Shown here one piece after another: positions 50,671-60,500 of a DNA stretch of 64,000 nucleotides. A program made the position numbers and the translations under genes. The notes under the pieces were generated by a model, which was not told where the DNA came from, made no database searches, and worked only from the letters and a program-made list of their open reading frames with translations. Within the stretch, counting starts at the first letter, position 1; every line of letters begins with the position of its first letter. This DNA comes from JADKBO01 sp965230345 (lineage in GTDB: Bacteria > Bacteroidota > Bacteroidia > Chitinophagales > Saprospiraceae). The DNA is taken from positions 124,001-188,000 of the forward strand of contig CBDDKR010000001.1 of the NCBI GenBank assembly GCA_965230345.1, given 5' to 3'.

Positions 50671-52044
50671 ATGTCAATTAACATTTTGGATTTGGTTAAA
50701 GACCAAGTTACTGGTGCTTTAGCGAATCAAGCAAGTTCTTTTTTGGGTGAATCGGAATCGGGAATTACAAAAGCCTTAGGAGGAATGATGCCTGCCTTAT
50801 TGGGTGGTGCGATTGAAAAAGTTTCTGAACCTAATGGTGGTAAAGGAGTTATGGATTTGATCGGTGGATTAGATCTAGATGGACTTAGTGATATTGCTGG
50901 ATTATTTGGAGGGGGATCATCGGCTATCAATGGTTTAATGGATTCTGGATCAGGAATCGTTGAAATGCTGTTGGGAAGTAAAAGTAATGGAATCATTGAA
51001 ATGATAACAGGAATGACTGGCATGAAAAGTAGTTCTACTGGATCATTAATGAAAATGGCAGCACCACTTTTGATGGGGGTTGTAGGAAAGCAAATTAAAG
51101 GAAAAGGAATTGGTGCATTAACCGATTTACTCTTAGGGCAAAAAGATAGTGTATCGAAATCTATGCCTTCTGGTATGGGGAATCTATTGGGTTTCGCATC
51201 ATTAGGGAATTTGGTAGATGGAGCAAGTGATTTGGTGAAAGGAGCTGCAAAAGTTACTGCTGGAGCTGCTAAAACTGCGGTAGAAACTGGCGCACATGTA
51301 GGGAAAGAAGCTGCTTCTACAGGAAAAAGCCTGTTAAAATGGGTAGTACCTGTGATCTTGGGATTGTTGGTTTTAGGTTACCTTGGATCGAAGGGATGTA
51401 ATACAGGAGTTGATGCTATTGATAATGCGGCTGAAAAGACTTTAAATACAACAGAGAGTGTTGTCGGTGGTGCTGCGGATATGACAAAAGATGCTGCCAA
51501 TGTTGTTGGAGATGCGGTAAGTGATGCGGCTGGTGCTGTTGGTGATGCAGCTGGAGCTGTAGTAGATTTTACAGTAGATATGGCTAAAGCGGCATTTGCT
51601 ACTGTAGATGAACTGGCCAAAGCGGCTTTAGATAAAATTACATTTGTGGCTGGATCTGCTGGTGATCAGATGATGAAGTTTATTGATACGGGATTTGAAG
51701 GAGATCCAACGTTTAGGTTTAAAAACTTAAATTTTGAAACAGGTTCTTCTTCTCTGACTAAGGAGGCAATGGAAGAAGTTGATAATGTAGCAGCGATAAT
51801 GAAAGCATACCCAAAAGTTAATGTTGAAATTCATGGTCATACAGACAATACTGGAGATGCTGCTGCTAATAAGCAACTATCTTCGGAAAGAGCAGGTGCC
51901 GTAATGGGACGATTAATATTTAATGGGATTGATGCTTATAGGGTGAAATCGATGGGTTACGGTCAAGAAAGACCAATAGCGGATAACAATACCGAAGACG
52001 GTAGAGCATCAAATAGAAGAATTGAAATTAGATTGGTGAAGTAA
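50671..52044 (+). CDS. DUF937-OmpA-domain protein
   Basis: A 457-aa three-part protein. Residues 1-180 are a Gly/Leu-rich DUF937 region (INILDLVKDQVTGALANQASSFLGESESGITKALGGMMPALLGGAIEKV). One membrane helix follows (WVVPVILGLLVLGYLG, about residue 231-246), then an Ala-rich linker with repeated GDAA/AVGDAA units. The C-terminal ~110 residues are an OmpA peptidoglycan-binding domain (VNVEIHGHTDNTGDAAANKQLSSERAGAVMGRLIFNGIDAYRVKSMGYGQERPIADN...ASNRRIEI). It probably anchors the envelope to peptidoglycan. There is no cleavable signal peptide; the internal helix must position it. It ends 30 bp before the IS. Confidence 0.88.
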   Translation: MSINILDLVKDQVTGALANQASSFLGESESGITKALGGMMPALLGGAIEKVSEPNGGKGVMDLIGGLDLDGLSDIAGLFGGGSSAINGLMDSGSGIVEMLLGSKSNGIIEMITGMTGMKSSSTGSLMKMAAPLLMGVVGKQIKGKGIGALTDLLLGQKDSVSKSMPSGMGNLLGFASLGNLVDGASDLVKGAAKVTAGAAKTAVETGAHVGKEAASTGKSLLKWVVPVILGLLVLGYLGSKGCNTGVDAIDNAAEKTLNTTESVVGGAADMTKDAANVVGDAVSDAAGAVGDAAGAVVDFTVDMAKAAFATVDELAKAALDKITFVAGSAGDQMMKFIDTGFEGDPTFRFKNLNFETGSSSLTKEAMEEVDNVAAIMKAYPKVNVEIHGHTDNTGDAAANKQLSSERAGAVMGRLIFNGIDAYRVKSMGYGQERPIADNNTEDGRASNRRIEIRLVK

Positions 52045-52074
52045 TCATTCATCCATATTTCTAAGAAATATTGA

Positions 52075-53830
52075 GGCTGTCTCATATAGAGATGGCCTTT
52101 TTTCATTGGGAGATGTGTTGCATGAAGATAGTTAGAGAAAATTTATAATTTGATATTCTTGATTTGAGAATAGCTAGAGTTGATGGTGTTTTCTGTGCTG
52201 ATTTTAGGTTTTTATCTTAATTCTTAGCCATTTTAGCCAAATTATGGGCTAAAGCTATTAATCCACATTCGATGAGGACATTGTCTTTTCCTCTCAGCAT
52301 GAAGCGAGTAAAGTTTTTGTTCTGTTTTATGTTACCAAACACCGCTTCCACATCTACAGGCCTCTGTGAGCGGTGTGCAACCCCTTGTTCACTCAATAGT
52401 TTTTGGCGAGCTTTGTCTTTTAGACGCTTGAGTTTCGAGTTGATCTGTATTTTCCTATTAGATTTGCTTTTGTGGCACGCTCCTCGCAGTGGACAGCCGC
52501 TGCAATTTTGAGCTTCGTAAACACTGTAGCTTTGTTCATATCCCGATTTCGTTTTACGGCGAGCATCATATCTCTTGTTCATTTTTTGACCCATCGGACA
52601 GATAAAATGGTCTTGAGTTTTATCGTAATAGAGATGCTCTTGTTTAAAGGCATTTTTGGGTTTGATCTTCCCTTTTGATTTTTGCTCCTTGTGGAAGTAA
52701 TTGTATTTGACATAAGCTTCTATGCCTCTGGTTTCCAATAGCTCATAGTTCTCCTCTGATCCATAGCCTGAATCCGCTACTACCACATCTGGGTTTTGTT
52801 GGTAGAGTGCCTTATATTGATCTAGATGATCAGGCAGTGTGAGGGTGTCTGTAGCATTGGGATAGATGTCGTAATTGAGAATATATTGATTGGAGGTGCT
52901 AATCTGCCAGTTATATCCAGCTTTTAGTTGCCCATTTCTCATATGGTCATCTTTCATTCGCATGAAAGTAGCATCTGGATCTGTCTTCGAATACGAATTA
53001 CGATCACCCAATATACCTTCCTGCTTCTTATACTTCTCCATATTCTGTGGCCAGTTTCGCTTTGCGTAATTCAGCTTTTGTTTTACCTTCTTATCTATTG
53101 GTTTATCCTTGATTGCTTCATTGATAATATCTATTGTTTTGTTCACTTGCTCAGCATCTAACTCTGGGTATGTCGTAGGTGCATTATCCATCAACTCTTC
53201 TTTGGCAACGCTCTGTGCATATTTCCATAACTCTTCTAATTGTGATTTGATTCGTGCCTTATGTCGTTTTATTGATTTTCCCCATACAAAGGTGTATTTA
53301 TTTGCATTGGCTTCTAATTTCGTACCATCTACATAGAGCGTTTTGATATCCACTAATCCTTGATCTGACATTAGGGTTACTACTTGAGCAAATACTTCTT
53401 TGAGTACGCCCTTCAGTTTATCGTTGCGGAAGCGATTAATCGTATTATGGTCTGGGCGTTGCATCCCTGCCAACCACATAAAATATATATTACTTGACAC
53501 TGCCTGCTCTATTTTTCGCGACGAGTATATATTTGATAAATATCCAAAAACAATGATTTTCAACATCATCTTAGGATGAAAAGAACTCGCTCCTCCTCCT
53601 TTGTACTTTTTGATAATGCTATCTATATTAACCTTATCAATTACTTCACGTACTACTCGTACTACGTGATTCGATGGAATTAATTCATCAAGACTTGGTG
53701 GAAGTAAACTGAGTTGATCCGGATTATAAGGCTTGAAGGTCGCCTCTCGTTGTCTTTTGCCCATACTACAAAATACAACTTATTCATTACATTTTATAAT
53801 AAAAAAAGAGACTGCCCTTATGAGACAGCC
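52075..53830 (-). mobile_element. IS1182-like insertion sequence, complete
   Basis: The ends carry inverted repeats GGCTGTCTCATA (52075-52086) and TATGAGACAGCC (53819-53830), with a single intact transposase gene inside. A near-identical copy of the left end survives at 23271-23477, which fixes that terminus. I see no obvious target duplication. The left end includes a hairpin TCTC/GAGA plus GGC/GCC followed by six T, a terminator for the upstream OmpA gene. The right end sits 7 bp past the stop of the CarboxypepD_reg-like gene, so neither neighbour is broken. Confidence 0.88.
52217..53764 (-). CDS. IS1182-family transposase
   Basis: A 515-aa DDE transposase. It opens with FKPYNPDQLSLLPPSLDELIPSNHVVRVV and has HPKMMLKIIVFGYLSNIYSSRKIEQAVSSNIYFMWLAGMQRPDHNTINRFR, the hallmark of IS1182. 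DDE candidates are Asp in TLYVDGTKLEAN, Asp in VVADSGYGSEENYE, and Glu in VEAVFGNIKQNKNFTRFMLRG. A Cys cluster (CSGCPLRGACHKSKSN) is typical. No frameshift, so the element may be active. Present once fully and once as a relic in this window. Confidence 0.93.
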   Translation of the reverse strand: MGKRQREATFKPYNPDQLSLLPPSLDELIPSNHVVRVVREVIDKVNIDSIIKKYKGGGASSFHPKMMLKIIVFGYLSNIYSSRKIEQAVSSNIYFMWLAGMQRPDHNTINRFRNDKLKGVLKEVFAQVVTLMSDQGLVDIKTLYVDGTKLEANANKYTFVWGKSIKRHKARIKSQLEELWKYAQSVAKEELMDNAPTTYPELDAEQVNKTIDIINEAIKDKPIDKKVKQKLNYAKRNWPQNMEKYKKQEGILGDRNSYSKTDPDATFMRMKDDHMRNGQLKAGYNWQISTSNQYILNYDIYPNATDTLTLPDHLDQYKALYQQNPDVVVADSGYGSEENYELLETRGIEAYVKYNYFHKEQKSKGKIKPKNAFKQEHLYYDKTQDHFICPMGQKMNKRYDARRKTKSGYEQSYSVYEAQNCSGCPLRGACHKSKSNRKIQINSKLKRLKDKARQKLLSEQGVAHRSQRPVDVEAVFGNIKQNKNFTRFMLRGKDNVLIECGLIALAHNLAKMAKN

Positions 53831-53836
53831 CCTTTT

Positions 53837-55618
53837 TTATATTTTACCAATACCAAAATATTTAAAATTATCAATACCTAGTTCTCCTTTTACATAATCA
53901 CTCCAGCCCAACATATTATCGATGTTTTGTCCAAAGTAGACTTCTCGATTATACTTTTTTATAACCTTTTCACATGTAGATTTAATTTCAAGATAAATGT
54001 TGGAAATCTCATCTTTAGTAGTAGCAGTTTCTAATTTTTGGATCAATATTCGACGATGAATTTCAACTATGTCAAACAATATATTAATGTATGCTATGCT
54101 TGTTTTGTCTTCTGAGGATAAAAAAAATTTTGTTTTATACACATCAATGTAAGAATAGGTGTTAAAATGGAATTTCTTTTCAGCAATTTCTATAGCATCC
54201 AAATAGATATTGTAAGCTATAGATGTTCTTGGAATTTCCTCAATATTTCTAATTGACCATTGACTTGGTGTCAAAGTCCATCTTTGATCAGCTTTCCAGT
54301 ATACATTGTTGTGTTCAAAGAATGGAATAGTATTTTTCTCCTGAGATGAAAAACTAAAATCGGTATTTCCTTCATGAAATTCAATGAACTGACCATGTTT
54401 CTTGAAGTATTCCAATTTTTCTCTGAGATCGTTGCTTAAGTCAAACACTGCATTATTCTGCCATAGTAATGTATCGTAGGGAATGAATGATATTTTTTTA
54501 TAATCAGTATGATGGTCTGAATAATCGATGCGTGGTTCGAAAAAGTGCTTCCCTTTTTCATAAGGATACAAAATGGCTTTTGACTTTATTTTTCGTAGGG
54601 GAGGGCGGCTCTTGTCAGGGTTTAGGTAGTCGAAGTAGTATTGAACAACGATATGTTTTAACGAATAATTGTCTTCATTAGAATCCATTGTGTACGCGAT
54701 TTCCATTTTGATGTTTTCAAGCGTGTCATCTGGATGAATAGGTCTTAATGGAAAAAGTTTAGAATCATCAATCTGAAGCAATAGTTTTTTTATTGTAAAT
54801 GATTTCGAATCAATCCATATTTCACCAGAGAAATACTTGCCATTATCTTTTTTTGGATTAAACCGGATGTGCGCAATTTGGGACGTTTTTGGAGTTAAAC
54901 GACTAAAGGAAAACTTTCTTTTAGCTCGATACAGTTGTAATGGATTAATTGGAGTTCGTTCAGATTTACGGCTAAGGTTGAGACCTAGAATGAGCTTGGC
55001 TGTACTAAGACTTATAAAGTGTCCGCCTTGTTCTTTTGCCAAAGCAAGTTTTCCAGATTTAAGACTAAGATCTTCGATTTTAGGTCCAGAAAAATTTGTG
55101 TTATACAAAGCTCGTATCAACTCCACAGGTTGGTTGTTGCATACGGTATAAAGTTCGAGATATGTTTTAGATATTTGATGAGAATTTGATCTCATTAGCT
55201 TCTTTCTAGCCTTCTTTACCAAGTTGTAAGCATATTCATCATTACCATAAATAGAAATTTCATCAATGAGATTAACTTCTTTTTTTAGAATGATTTTTTG
55301 ACCATTTATTAGCTCATTCAGTGCAATTAGTGTGTCTCGATATTGAACATGAGTGAAGACCACAGTATTTTGTGTATTGGATATATTAAGACTACAATTC
55401 CCATCTTCGTTAGTCATAGTCTGAAAGTCTCCTTCCATTAAGACGGCGTGTACAAATGGTATAGGGTTGTTATTGACGTCAGTTATGGTAACCTTTTTTA
55501 ATAGGTTTCCTTGTCCTATAGCTAAATAGTTGAAAAGGGTCAAAATAATGAACAAATTAGCTTTTACTCCATTACATTGAAATTTAAAACTTAGGTTCAT
55601 ATGATAGAGTTTTGTCAT
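53837..55618 (-). CDS. CarboxypepD_reg-like domain envelope protein
   Basis: A 593-aa exported protein. The better start is probably Met7 (ATG at 55600), giving signal NLFIILTLFNYLAIGQG. An N-terminal CarboxypepD_reg-like domain (KKVTITDVNNNPIPFVHAVLMEGDFQTMTNEDGNCSLNIS...FTHVQYRDTLIAL) is followed by ISIYGNDEYAYNLVKKARKKL, a link seen in Bacteroidota proteins that carry a DUF5686-like barrel. Here the remaining 450 residues have strands but no clear barrel end, so the type is uncertain. It is not a SusC protein: no TonB plug is seen. It is monocistronic. The IS lies just downstream. Confidence 0.75.
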   Translation of the reverse strand: MTKLYHMNLSFKFQCNGVKANLFIILTLFNYLAIGQGNLLKKVTITDVNNNPIPFVHAVLMEGDFQTMTNEDGNCSLNISNTQNTVVFTHVQYRDTLIALNELINGQKIILKKEVNLIDEISIYGNDEYAYNLVKKARKKLMRSNSHQISKTYLELYTVCNNQPVELIRALYNTNFSGPKIEDLSLKSGKLALAKEQGGHFISLSTAKLILGLNLSRKSERTPINPLQLYRAKRKFSFSRLTPKTSQIAHIRFNPKKDNGKYFSGEIWIDSKSFTIKKLLLQIDDSKLFPLRPIHPDDTLENIKMEIAYTMDSNEDNYSLKHIVVQYYFDYLNPDKSRPPLRKIKSKAILYPYEKGKHFFEPRIDYSDHHTDYKKISFIPYDTLLWQNNAVFDLSNDLREKLEYFKKHGQFIEFHEGNTDFSFSSQEKNTIPFFEHNNVYWKADQRWTLTPSQWSIRNIEEIPRTSIAYNIYLDAIEIAEKKFHFNTYSYIDVYKTKFFLSSEDKTSIAYINILFDIVEIHRRILIQKLETATTKDEISNIYLEIKSTCEKVIKKYNREVYFGQNIDNMLGWSDYVKGELGIDNFKYFGIGKI

Positions 55619-55666
55619 ATGAATCTAAGTAATACCATAGTATAATTAATAAGAATTTGACTATAG

Positions 55667-55716
55667 ATTATGTCGTCTTTAATGCTTTACTCTAAAAACA
55701 TAATAGGCGACATAAT
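55667..55716 (-). terminator. Possible terminator after the leucine-rich T9SS gene
   Basis: ATTATGTCG (55667-55675) pairs with CGACATAAT (55708-55716), extended by TATA on both sides. The loop is long and U-tract poor, so this is tentative. Confidence 0.4.
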
Positions 55717-55733
55717 TTATAGCTTATAAGAAC

Positions 55734-58700
55734 CTATCTTTTAAGAACTTTAATTGATGCTTGATTCTTCATATTAGTTACTTTAATGATATAAACGCCA
55801 TCATTTAAATAGGATAAATCTATGGACTTATCTCGAATAAACGAAGTTGGTGGAATGATCAACTGTCCTATGTTATTGTATAAGCTAAACTCATAAAAAG
55901 CGTTTTTATCAGTCCTAATATTAAGATACTCTGTAAAAGGATTAGGTGTAATGTCAACTATTAAGTCACCAATTTCGTCAATGTTGAGAATTAAATCCTC
56001 TCCATTGCAATCTTCGTCTATTCCATTGTTGGGGATTTCTATTGCATTAGGGTAGGTATTCGGGTTGTAATCATCACAGTCTTCACTAGAATTAAATCCA
56101 TCTTGATCGATATCAAGATCTTCATCCGAAACAATAGAATGAGATGAGTTGGATTTGATTGGATTTAAATGATCCGCATGAAGGCTTGCACTGTTCGAGA
56201 TTTGATCACCATCTGAGATAGTTGAAAGTAGTTTTATTTTGAAATGAATAAACCCTTGTTCATTTTCAAGTAATTGAATATTTTTAAAGATAAACTCAAT
56301 AGTATTATTACTAATAACGCCTTTAGTTAATCTATGACTACTTTCTATAATTTCAATTGAATTGACATCAAAATATGTTGTATTTAATGTATCTCTAATA
56401 AAAAGGTGTTCAATATTTGAATTGAAATTGTTTTTAAAGTGAATAATATATTCGATAAACTCTCCCTTATTTAGTACGTTTATTTTTGAACCATCTAAAT
56501 TAGTTTTATAAATAGGAGTGTTACTTGGTGGTAGTATTAGTTTATGGCCTTTAAAGTTATTGTATAAAGGATCGTTGAGAAAATCAGATTCTCCATAAAC
56601 AAAAAAGGTTAATGTGTCCAAAGGTGAATTAGAGGGTAGGTCATCTATAGAATTTAATTCGAAAGTTACCTCTATTTCTATAGGAGAATTTGGCAATACC
56701 TCATCTATTTCCCATCTTAAATTACCTCTTTCAATGGTATTTATTGGTAATGTTGTGTTTAAAAAGTCCATTAGACTATCTTGAAAATAGAAATTCAATT
56801 TGCAAGCAGTTGAATTTGTTCCTATATTATTTATAGTCAGTTTATATTTTAATTCTTCTCCAGGATTAGGTGTGTTTTGTGGGGAAATTCCAATAATCAA
56901 ATCATCTTCTTCTAAGATTGATGAAGCACAAATGTCGAAGTGTAAAAGTGAATCATTATTGGAAGAAGATATGGAAATAGTATCTGGAATGGATTCAAAT
57001 GTATTGTTATATTGTTCGGGATAAAGTACAAGATTGTAATCATGCTGATTTAAGTTGAATTCAAATGTTCCGTTTCTTTCTCCAAAAAGAATGAGATTAC
57101 TTTGTCCATTTAATAGATTAAATTTTGGATATGGTAAAATTGGATTACTCTCATCACAAACTAAGGTTTTATCGTTGATTCTTACAATTCCTGAAAGGAT
57201 TATATCATCACCTTCCAAAGTATATGGACAGGAAGAATTAATGACAGTATTATTAGGTATTTCTGACCCCAATAGATTCTGGAGCTTCTGAATGTCTGTC
57301 GTGTCAGCACATATATACTTGAGAGAATCTAAATTACTAAAATTGAACGATTCTGAATTTGTATTCTTACAATAAAGATACTCTAAATTCAGATCGTGCA
57401 ACTTTAAATTATAAAGAGAAGTTATTGCACTAATGTCTAAACGCTTAATATTTTGATTTGAAATGAGTTCTAAATGGCTTATATCTGATGATGGAGTGAG
57501 GTTCAGTGTTTCAAGTTTGTTGTTTTTTGAAAATATTAGATTCCAAATTTCAGATTTTTGGGATAAGGTAAAAGATGTTAGTTGGTTATTGAATTCGACT
57601 AAAGCAATATTTCCGATATAGGTGTTCTCCAAAATTATATCTTTAACACCTAGACTTTCTAATGTTAAATCTCTTAAACTACGTGAATTTTTTATTCTTA
57701 AGCTGTCAAATCCATAGCACCTTTTAATACTTAAATCTTTCAAAAATTCTAAGTCAATTACATTGATTCTTTTAAGATCGAAACAATTTGAGATTTGAAT
57801 GTCCTCGATAAATCTAGACTTGGATAGATCTATTTGCGAAACGACAAGATCCTTTAGGTCAAGTTTTATGAGAGATCCTAAAATATATTGATCAAATTCG
57901 ATCAGTGATTCTGATTTGTGTATCTTCAATTCCTTTAAATTCGTGTTTTCCGAAGCAATTAAAGAAGAGAGTGCTTTGTTTTCTTCCAATAAAATTCGTC
58001 GGACATTTACCAATTTGCTAACGTCAATTTTAGTTAACGATTCATTTGATAGGATTGAAATGTGATCTATATTTTCTAATGCATTGAATTCTAGTTTTTC
58101 TAAACTGCTGTTTTCAGAAATAGTTAAATTTTCTAATTTGGGTAACTCAAGCATATGTAGATTTTTTAGAGATTTGTTGAGCTTGAGAGTTATTTGTTGA
58201 AGGTTTATTAAATTTTCTAAATTTAAAATTTCAATGGAGTCAAGTTGGTCAAGTGAAATCCAAGATAGACTTACCAAACCATCGACTTGTAACTGTTTAA
58301 GTTGTTTGAGTTTATATAAATCTAATCCTTGTAAACTTGTTAAATTTTCCAGATTGAGTTCATTGATATATTCTGCTTCCCATAGAGATAGTCTTTCAAT
58401 TCGTGGAATATTGATTAAATCTAAATTTTTAAGAAGTGGACTTGAAATTTCTAATTCTTCTAATTCTTCTAAATCTTGGATTTTCAATGTAGAAAGTGAG
58501 TCATTATTATCGATATCTAATGTGGATAGTTGAGGCAACATTTCTAAATTCAGTTGTTTAAGAGCATAGTTTAGCCTAATATTGATGGTTTCTAAACTAG
58601 GTAAACTGTTTAAACTAAGATCATTTAAAATGAACGAATTCTCCAAAGTGAATTCCTCTAATGATGGTAAGTCAGACAATAATAATGTATCTGTATTTCT

Positions 58701-59474
58701 TAAATAATCTAAATCAATTGTTCTTAAAGAATCAAGGTTTTGGAAAATGAAGGAGGAGGTTTTATCATTATGGGAACAATTAAAACTCCTGAGGTTGACT
58801 AATTTATTTAAGCTAATTATTGATAATTCATCATTACTTGAAATGTGAATGTATTGCAGTTTGTTTAAGTTGTCAAAATTTAATCTATTAATTTTATCAC
58901 AGTACCGAATTGTTGCGTCTTCCAGCTGCAATAACTTTTGAGTTTCAATTTCCAACATTTCAGAATTGGAATCAAGATAAAGATCATTTAGGGTTATTAA
59001 TTCATCCCATTTTATACTTTCTACCGAAGAATTGATTAACTTAAAAGAACGAATTTTTGGTGTGTTTAATATGTCGATTTGAGATAATTTGTAGTTGTAA
59101 TCAAAGAATAGATCAGTTAGATTAGGCAAATTATTTAGCAAAATAATTTTTAATGAATCATTTCTTGTTATATCGATTCTATTAAGTTTTGGTACACCAT
59201 TTAAATCAATGTTAGTAATCGTGTTGTTATCTTCAATAGTAAGTTTATGCATATTCGGGAATTCATTGATTCCCTCTATAGAAAGAAAGTCATAACTGAT
59301 TAGATCCAAAATTTTTACTTCGGCTGCTTCATTAATCTGAATTTCACCATCAAAATTTAAATCAATTCCTTCTGATATAAGTGCATTTTTGAAATCTTGA
59401 TCTGGAATATTGACGATTTGCGAAAAGGCGAAAGTATTAGATAGAATTAGTAATAAGGCTAATTTGAATTTCAT
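55734..59474 (-). CDS. Giant leucine-rich surface protein with MopE-like motif and T9SS domain
   Basis: A 1246-aa secreted protein. It has a signal peptide (FKLALLLILSNTFAFS), then about 35 degenerate leucine-rich repeats over residues 45-740 with a 21-24-aa period (for example LPNLTDLFFDYNYKLSQIDILN, LNKLVNLRSFNCSHNDKTSS). A DUF11/CARDB-like Ig region follows (NTPNPGEELKYKLTINNIGTNSTACKLNFYF), a MopE-like metal-binding motif (DIDQDGFNSSEDCDDYNPNTYPNAIEIPNNGIDEDCNGED), and a type-A T9SS sorting domain (VDITPNPFTEYLNIRTDKN...GQLIIPPTS...DGVYIIKVTNMKNQ). It is likely an adhesin or interaction scaffold on the surface. The repeat array is unusually uninterrupted. Confidence 0.88.
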   Translation of the reverse strand: MKFKLALLLILSNTFAFSQIVNIPDQDFKNALISEGIDLNFDGEIQINEAAEVKILDLISYDFLSIEGINEFPNMHKLTIEDNNTITNIDLNGVPKLNRIDITRNDSLKIILLNNLPNLTDLFFDYNYKLSQIDILNTPKIRSFKLINSSVESIKWDELITLNDLYLDSNSEMLEIETQKLLQLEDATIRYCDKINRLNFDNLNKLQYIHISSNDELSIISLNKLVNLRSFNCSHNDKTSSFIFQNLDSLRTIDLDYLRNTDTLLLSDLPSLEEFTLENSFILNDLSLNSLPSLETINIRLNYALKQLNLEMLPQLSTLDIDNNDSLSTLKIQDLEELEELEISSPLLKNLDLINIPRIERLSLWEAEYINELNLENLTSLQGLDLYKLKQLKQLQVDGLVSLSWISLDQLDSIEILNLENLINLQQITLKLNKSLKNLHMLELPKLENLTISENSSLEKLEFNALENIDHISILSNESLTKIDVSKLVNVRRILLEENKALSSLIASENTNLKELKIHKSESLIEFDQYILGSLIKLDLKDLVVSQIDLSKSRFIEDIQISNCFDLKRINVIDLEFLKDLSIKRCYGFDSLRIKNSRSLRDLTLESLGVKDIILENTYIGNIALVEFNNQLTSFTLSQKSEIWNLIFSKNNKLETLNLTPSSDISHLELISNQNIKRLDISAITSLYNLKLHDLNLEYLYCKNTNSESFNFSNLDSLKYICADTTDIQKLQNLLGSEIPNNTVINSSCPYTLEGDDIILSGIVRINDKTLVCDESNPILPYPKFNLLNGQSNLILFGERNGTFEFNLNQHDYNLVLYPEQYNNTFESIPDTISISSSNNDSLLHFDICASSILEEDDLIIGISPQNTPNPGEELKYKLTINNIGTNSTACKLNFYFQDSLMDFLNTTLPINTIERGNLRWEIDEVLPNSPIEIEVTFELNSIDDLPSNSPLDTLTFFVYGESDFLNDPLYNNFKGHKLILPPSNTPIYKTNLDGSKINVLNKGEFIEYIIHFKNNFNSNIEHLFIRDTLNTTYFDVNSIEIIESSHRLTKGVISNNTIEFIFKNIQLLENEQGFIHFKIKLLSTISDGDQISNSASLHADHLNPIKSNSSHSIVSDEDLDIDQDGFNSSEDCDDYNPNTYPNAIEIPNNGIDEDCNGEDLILNIDEIGDLIVDITPNPFTEYLNIRTDKNAFYEFSLYNNIGQLIIPPTSFIRDKSIDLSYLNDGVYIIKVTNMKNQASIKVLKR

Positions 59475-59593
59475 GAGTTTGGTTAGTTATGAAGTAATCC
59501 CCAAATATAGATTTTTGTGACCAAAAAGTAATTAATCAGTTGTGTAAATGATGCACAATTAATTCTTTGAAATTAATTTGGTATGTAATTAAA

Positions 59594-59630
59594 AAAAGAA
59601 GGAGTCTCATCACCAATAATGAAACTCCCT
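59594..59630 (-). terminator. Terminator after the DsrE-like gene
   Basis: GGAGTCTCAT and ATGAAACTCC pair (one mismatch) around CACCAATA. On the minus strand the hairpin is followed by TTCTTTTTTT. It ends the sulfur operon. Confidence 0.75.
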
Positions 59631-59698
59631 CGTAAACATTGCTATTAAACTCAATGTATTGAGCTTTCGAATAAGAAATTGAAATTTGTCTTTATGCC

Positions 59699-60175
59699 CT
59701 ATATAAATAGGATGTGTGTATTATCCGAATCAACTCTTTGGTAAAAGTCTCCAATGGTTATAATGTCTTCCACCTCTTCTACGAGATCCTCTTTTTCAAG
59801 TTTAAACATGTCAACTGCCAGTTTACATGCCCAGAGGCGAACACCTGAATCGGATAGAATTTCTAGAAATTCTCCAACAGGAGGAATATCAAGTTTATCC
59901 ATTTCCTTTTTCATCATTTTGGTAGCTAAAGCTTCCATGCCTGGTAGACCACCTAACATTGTTGGTATATGCATAGCTGGATTGCCTACAGTGGCTGTAT
60001 GAAGGTGTTCAATTTTCTTCTTTTCGATGGCTTCTAACCCAAAGAATGTAAAGAAAACTTCTGCTTCAATCCCCTCCATTCGTGCACCATTAGCCATTAT
60101 AAAGGCTGCATACACATTTTCCAAAGTCGCTTTGGAAAGAATAAACATCATTTTTTTTACTATTGGCTTTTTCAT
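59699..60175 (-). CDS. DsrE/DsrF/DrsH-like sulfur-carrier protein
   Basis: A 158-aa protein with the DsrE-like fold: KKMMFILSKATLENVYAAFIMANGARMEGIEAEVFFTFFGLEAIEKKK, then GGLPGMEALATKMMKKEMDKLDIPPVGEFLEILSDSGVRLWACKLAVDMFKLEKEDLVEEVEDIITIGDFYQR. The Cys in LWACKLAVDMF corresponds to the persulfide-carrying Cys of DsrE-type proteins. It is the third gene of an operon with SQR and a TusE/DsrC protein (1-bp gap), so it likely receives or passes sulfane sulfur from sulfide oxidation. Confidence 0.88.
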   Translation of the reverse strand: MKKPIVKKMMFILSKATLENVYAAFIMANGARMEGIEAEVFFTFFGLEAIEKKKIEHLHTATVGNPAMHIPTMLGGLPGMEALATKMMKKEMDKLDIPPVGEFLEILSDSGVRLWACKLAVDMFKLEKEDLVEEVEDIITIGDFYQRVDSDNTHILFI

Positions 60176-60176
60176 A

Positions 60177-60485
60177 TTAAATACAACTTTTTGGTTTAGG
60201 AATACCTGCTATTTTAGTAGAAATTTTCAGAGGTCCTCCAGGGAATAGTCTGTAAAAATCCTTAATGTTTAAGACGCCACTTTTTTTAATCCCTCTAATA
60301 GATAGGGCTTCTTCGGCATGATGCTTTTCATGTAAGAAATCGATAACTTTCCAATGTTCATCAGTCATGTCGATCTCATGATCATTAGCAATTTCTACCG
60401 CAATGTCTTTATCCCACTGACTAAAGTCTAATAGGTAACCTTCATCGTTAACTTCTATATTTTTTCCCGCTATTGTTTTATTCAT
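60177..60485 (-). CDS. TusE/DsrC-family sulfur relay protein
   Basis: A 102-aa protein of the DsrC/TusE family: IEVNDEGYLLDFSQWDKDIAVEIANDHEIDMTDEHWKVIDFLHEKHHAEEALSIRGIKKSGVLNIKDFYRLFPGGPLKISTKIAGIPKPKSCI. Only the penultimate Cys (101) exists; the second Cys of true DsrC, ten residues upstream, is a Lys here. So it is TusE-like, handing persulfide rather than making the trisulfide used with sulfite reductase. It follows SQR by 15 bp and precedes the DsrE gene by 1 bp. No tRNA thiolation genes (TusBCD) are near, hence a sulfur-trafficking role is inferred. Confidence 0.9.
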   Translation of the reverse strand: MNKTIAGKNIEVNDEGYLLDFSQWDKDIAVEIANDHEIDMTDEHWKVIDFLHEKHHAEEALSIRGIKKSGVLNIKDFYRLFPGGPLKISTKIAGIPKPKSCI

Positions 60486-60500
60486 GATTGATATTTGTTT

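Noticed and set aside
52075..53830. Target-site duplication of the IS
   Set aside because: Flanking bases on the two sides do not match convincingly.
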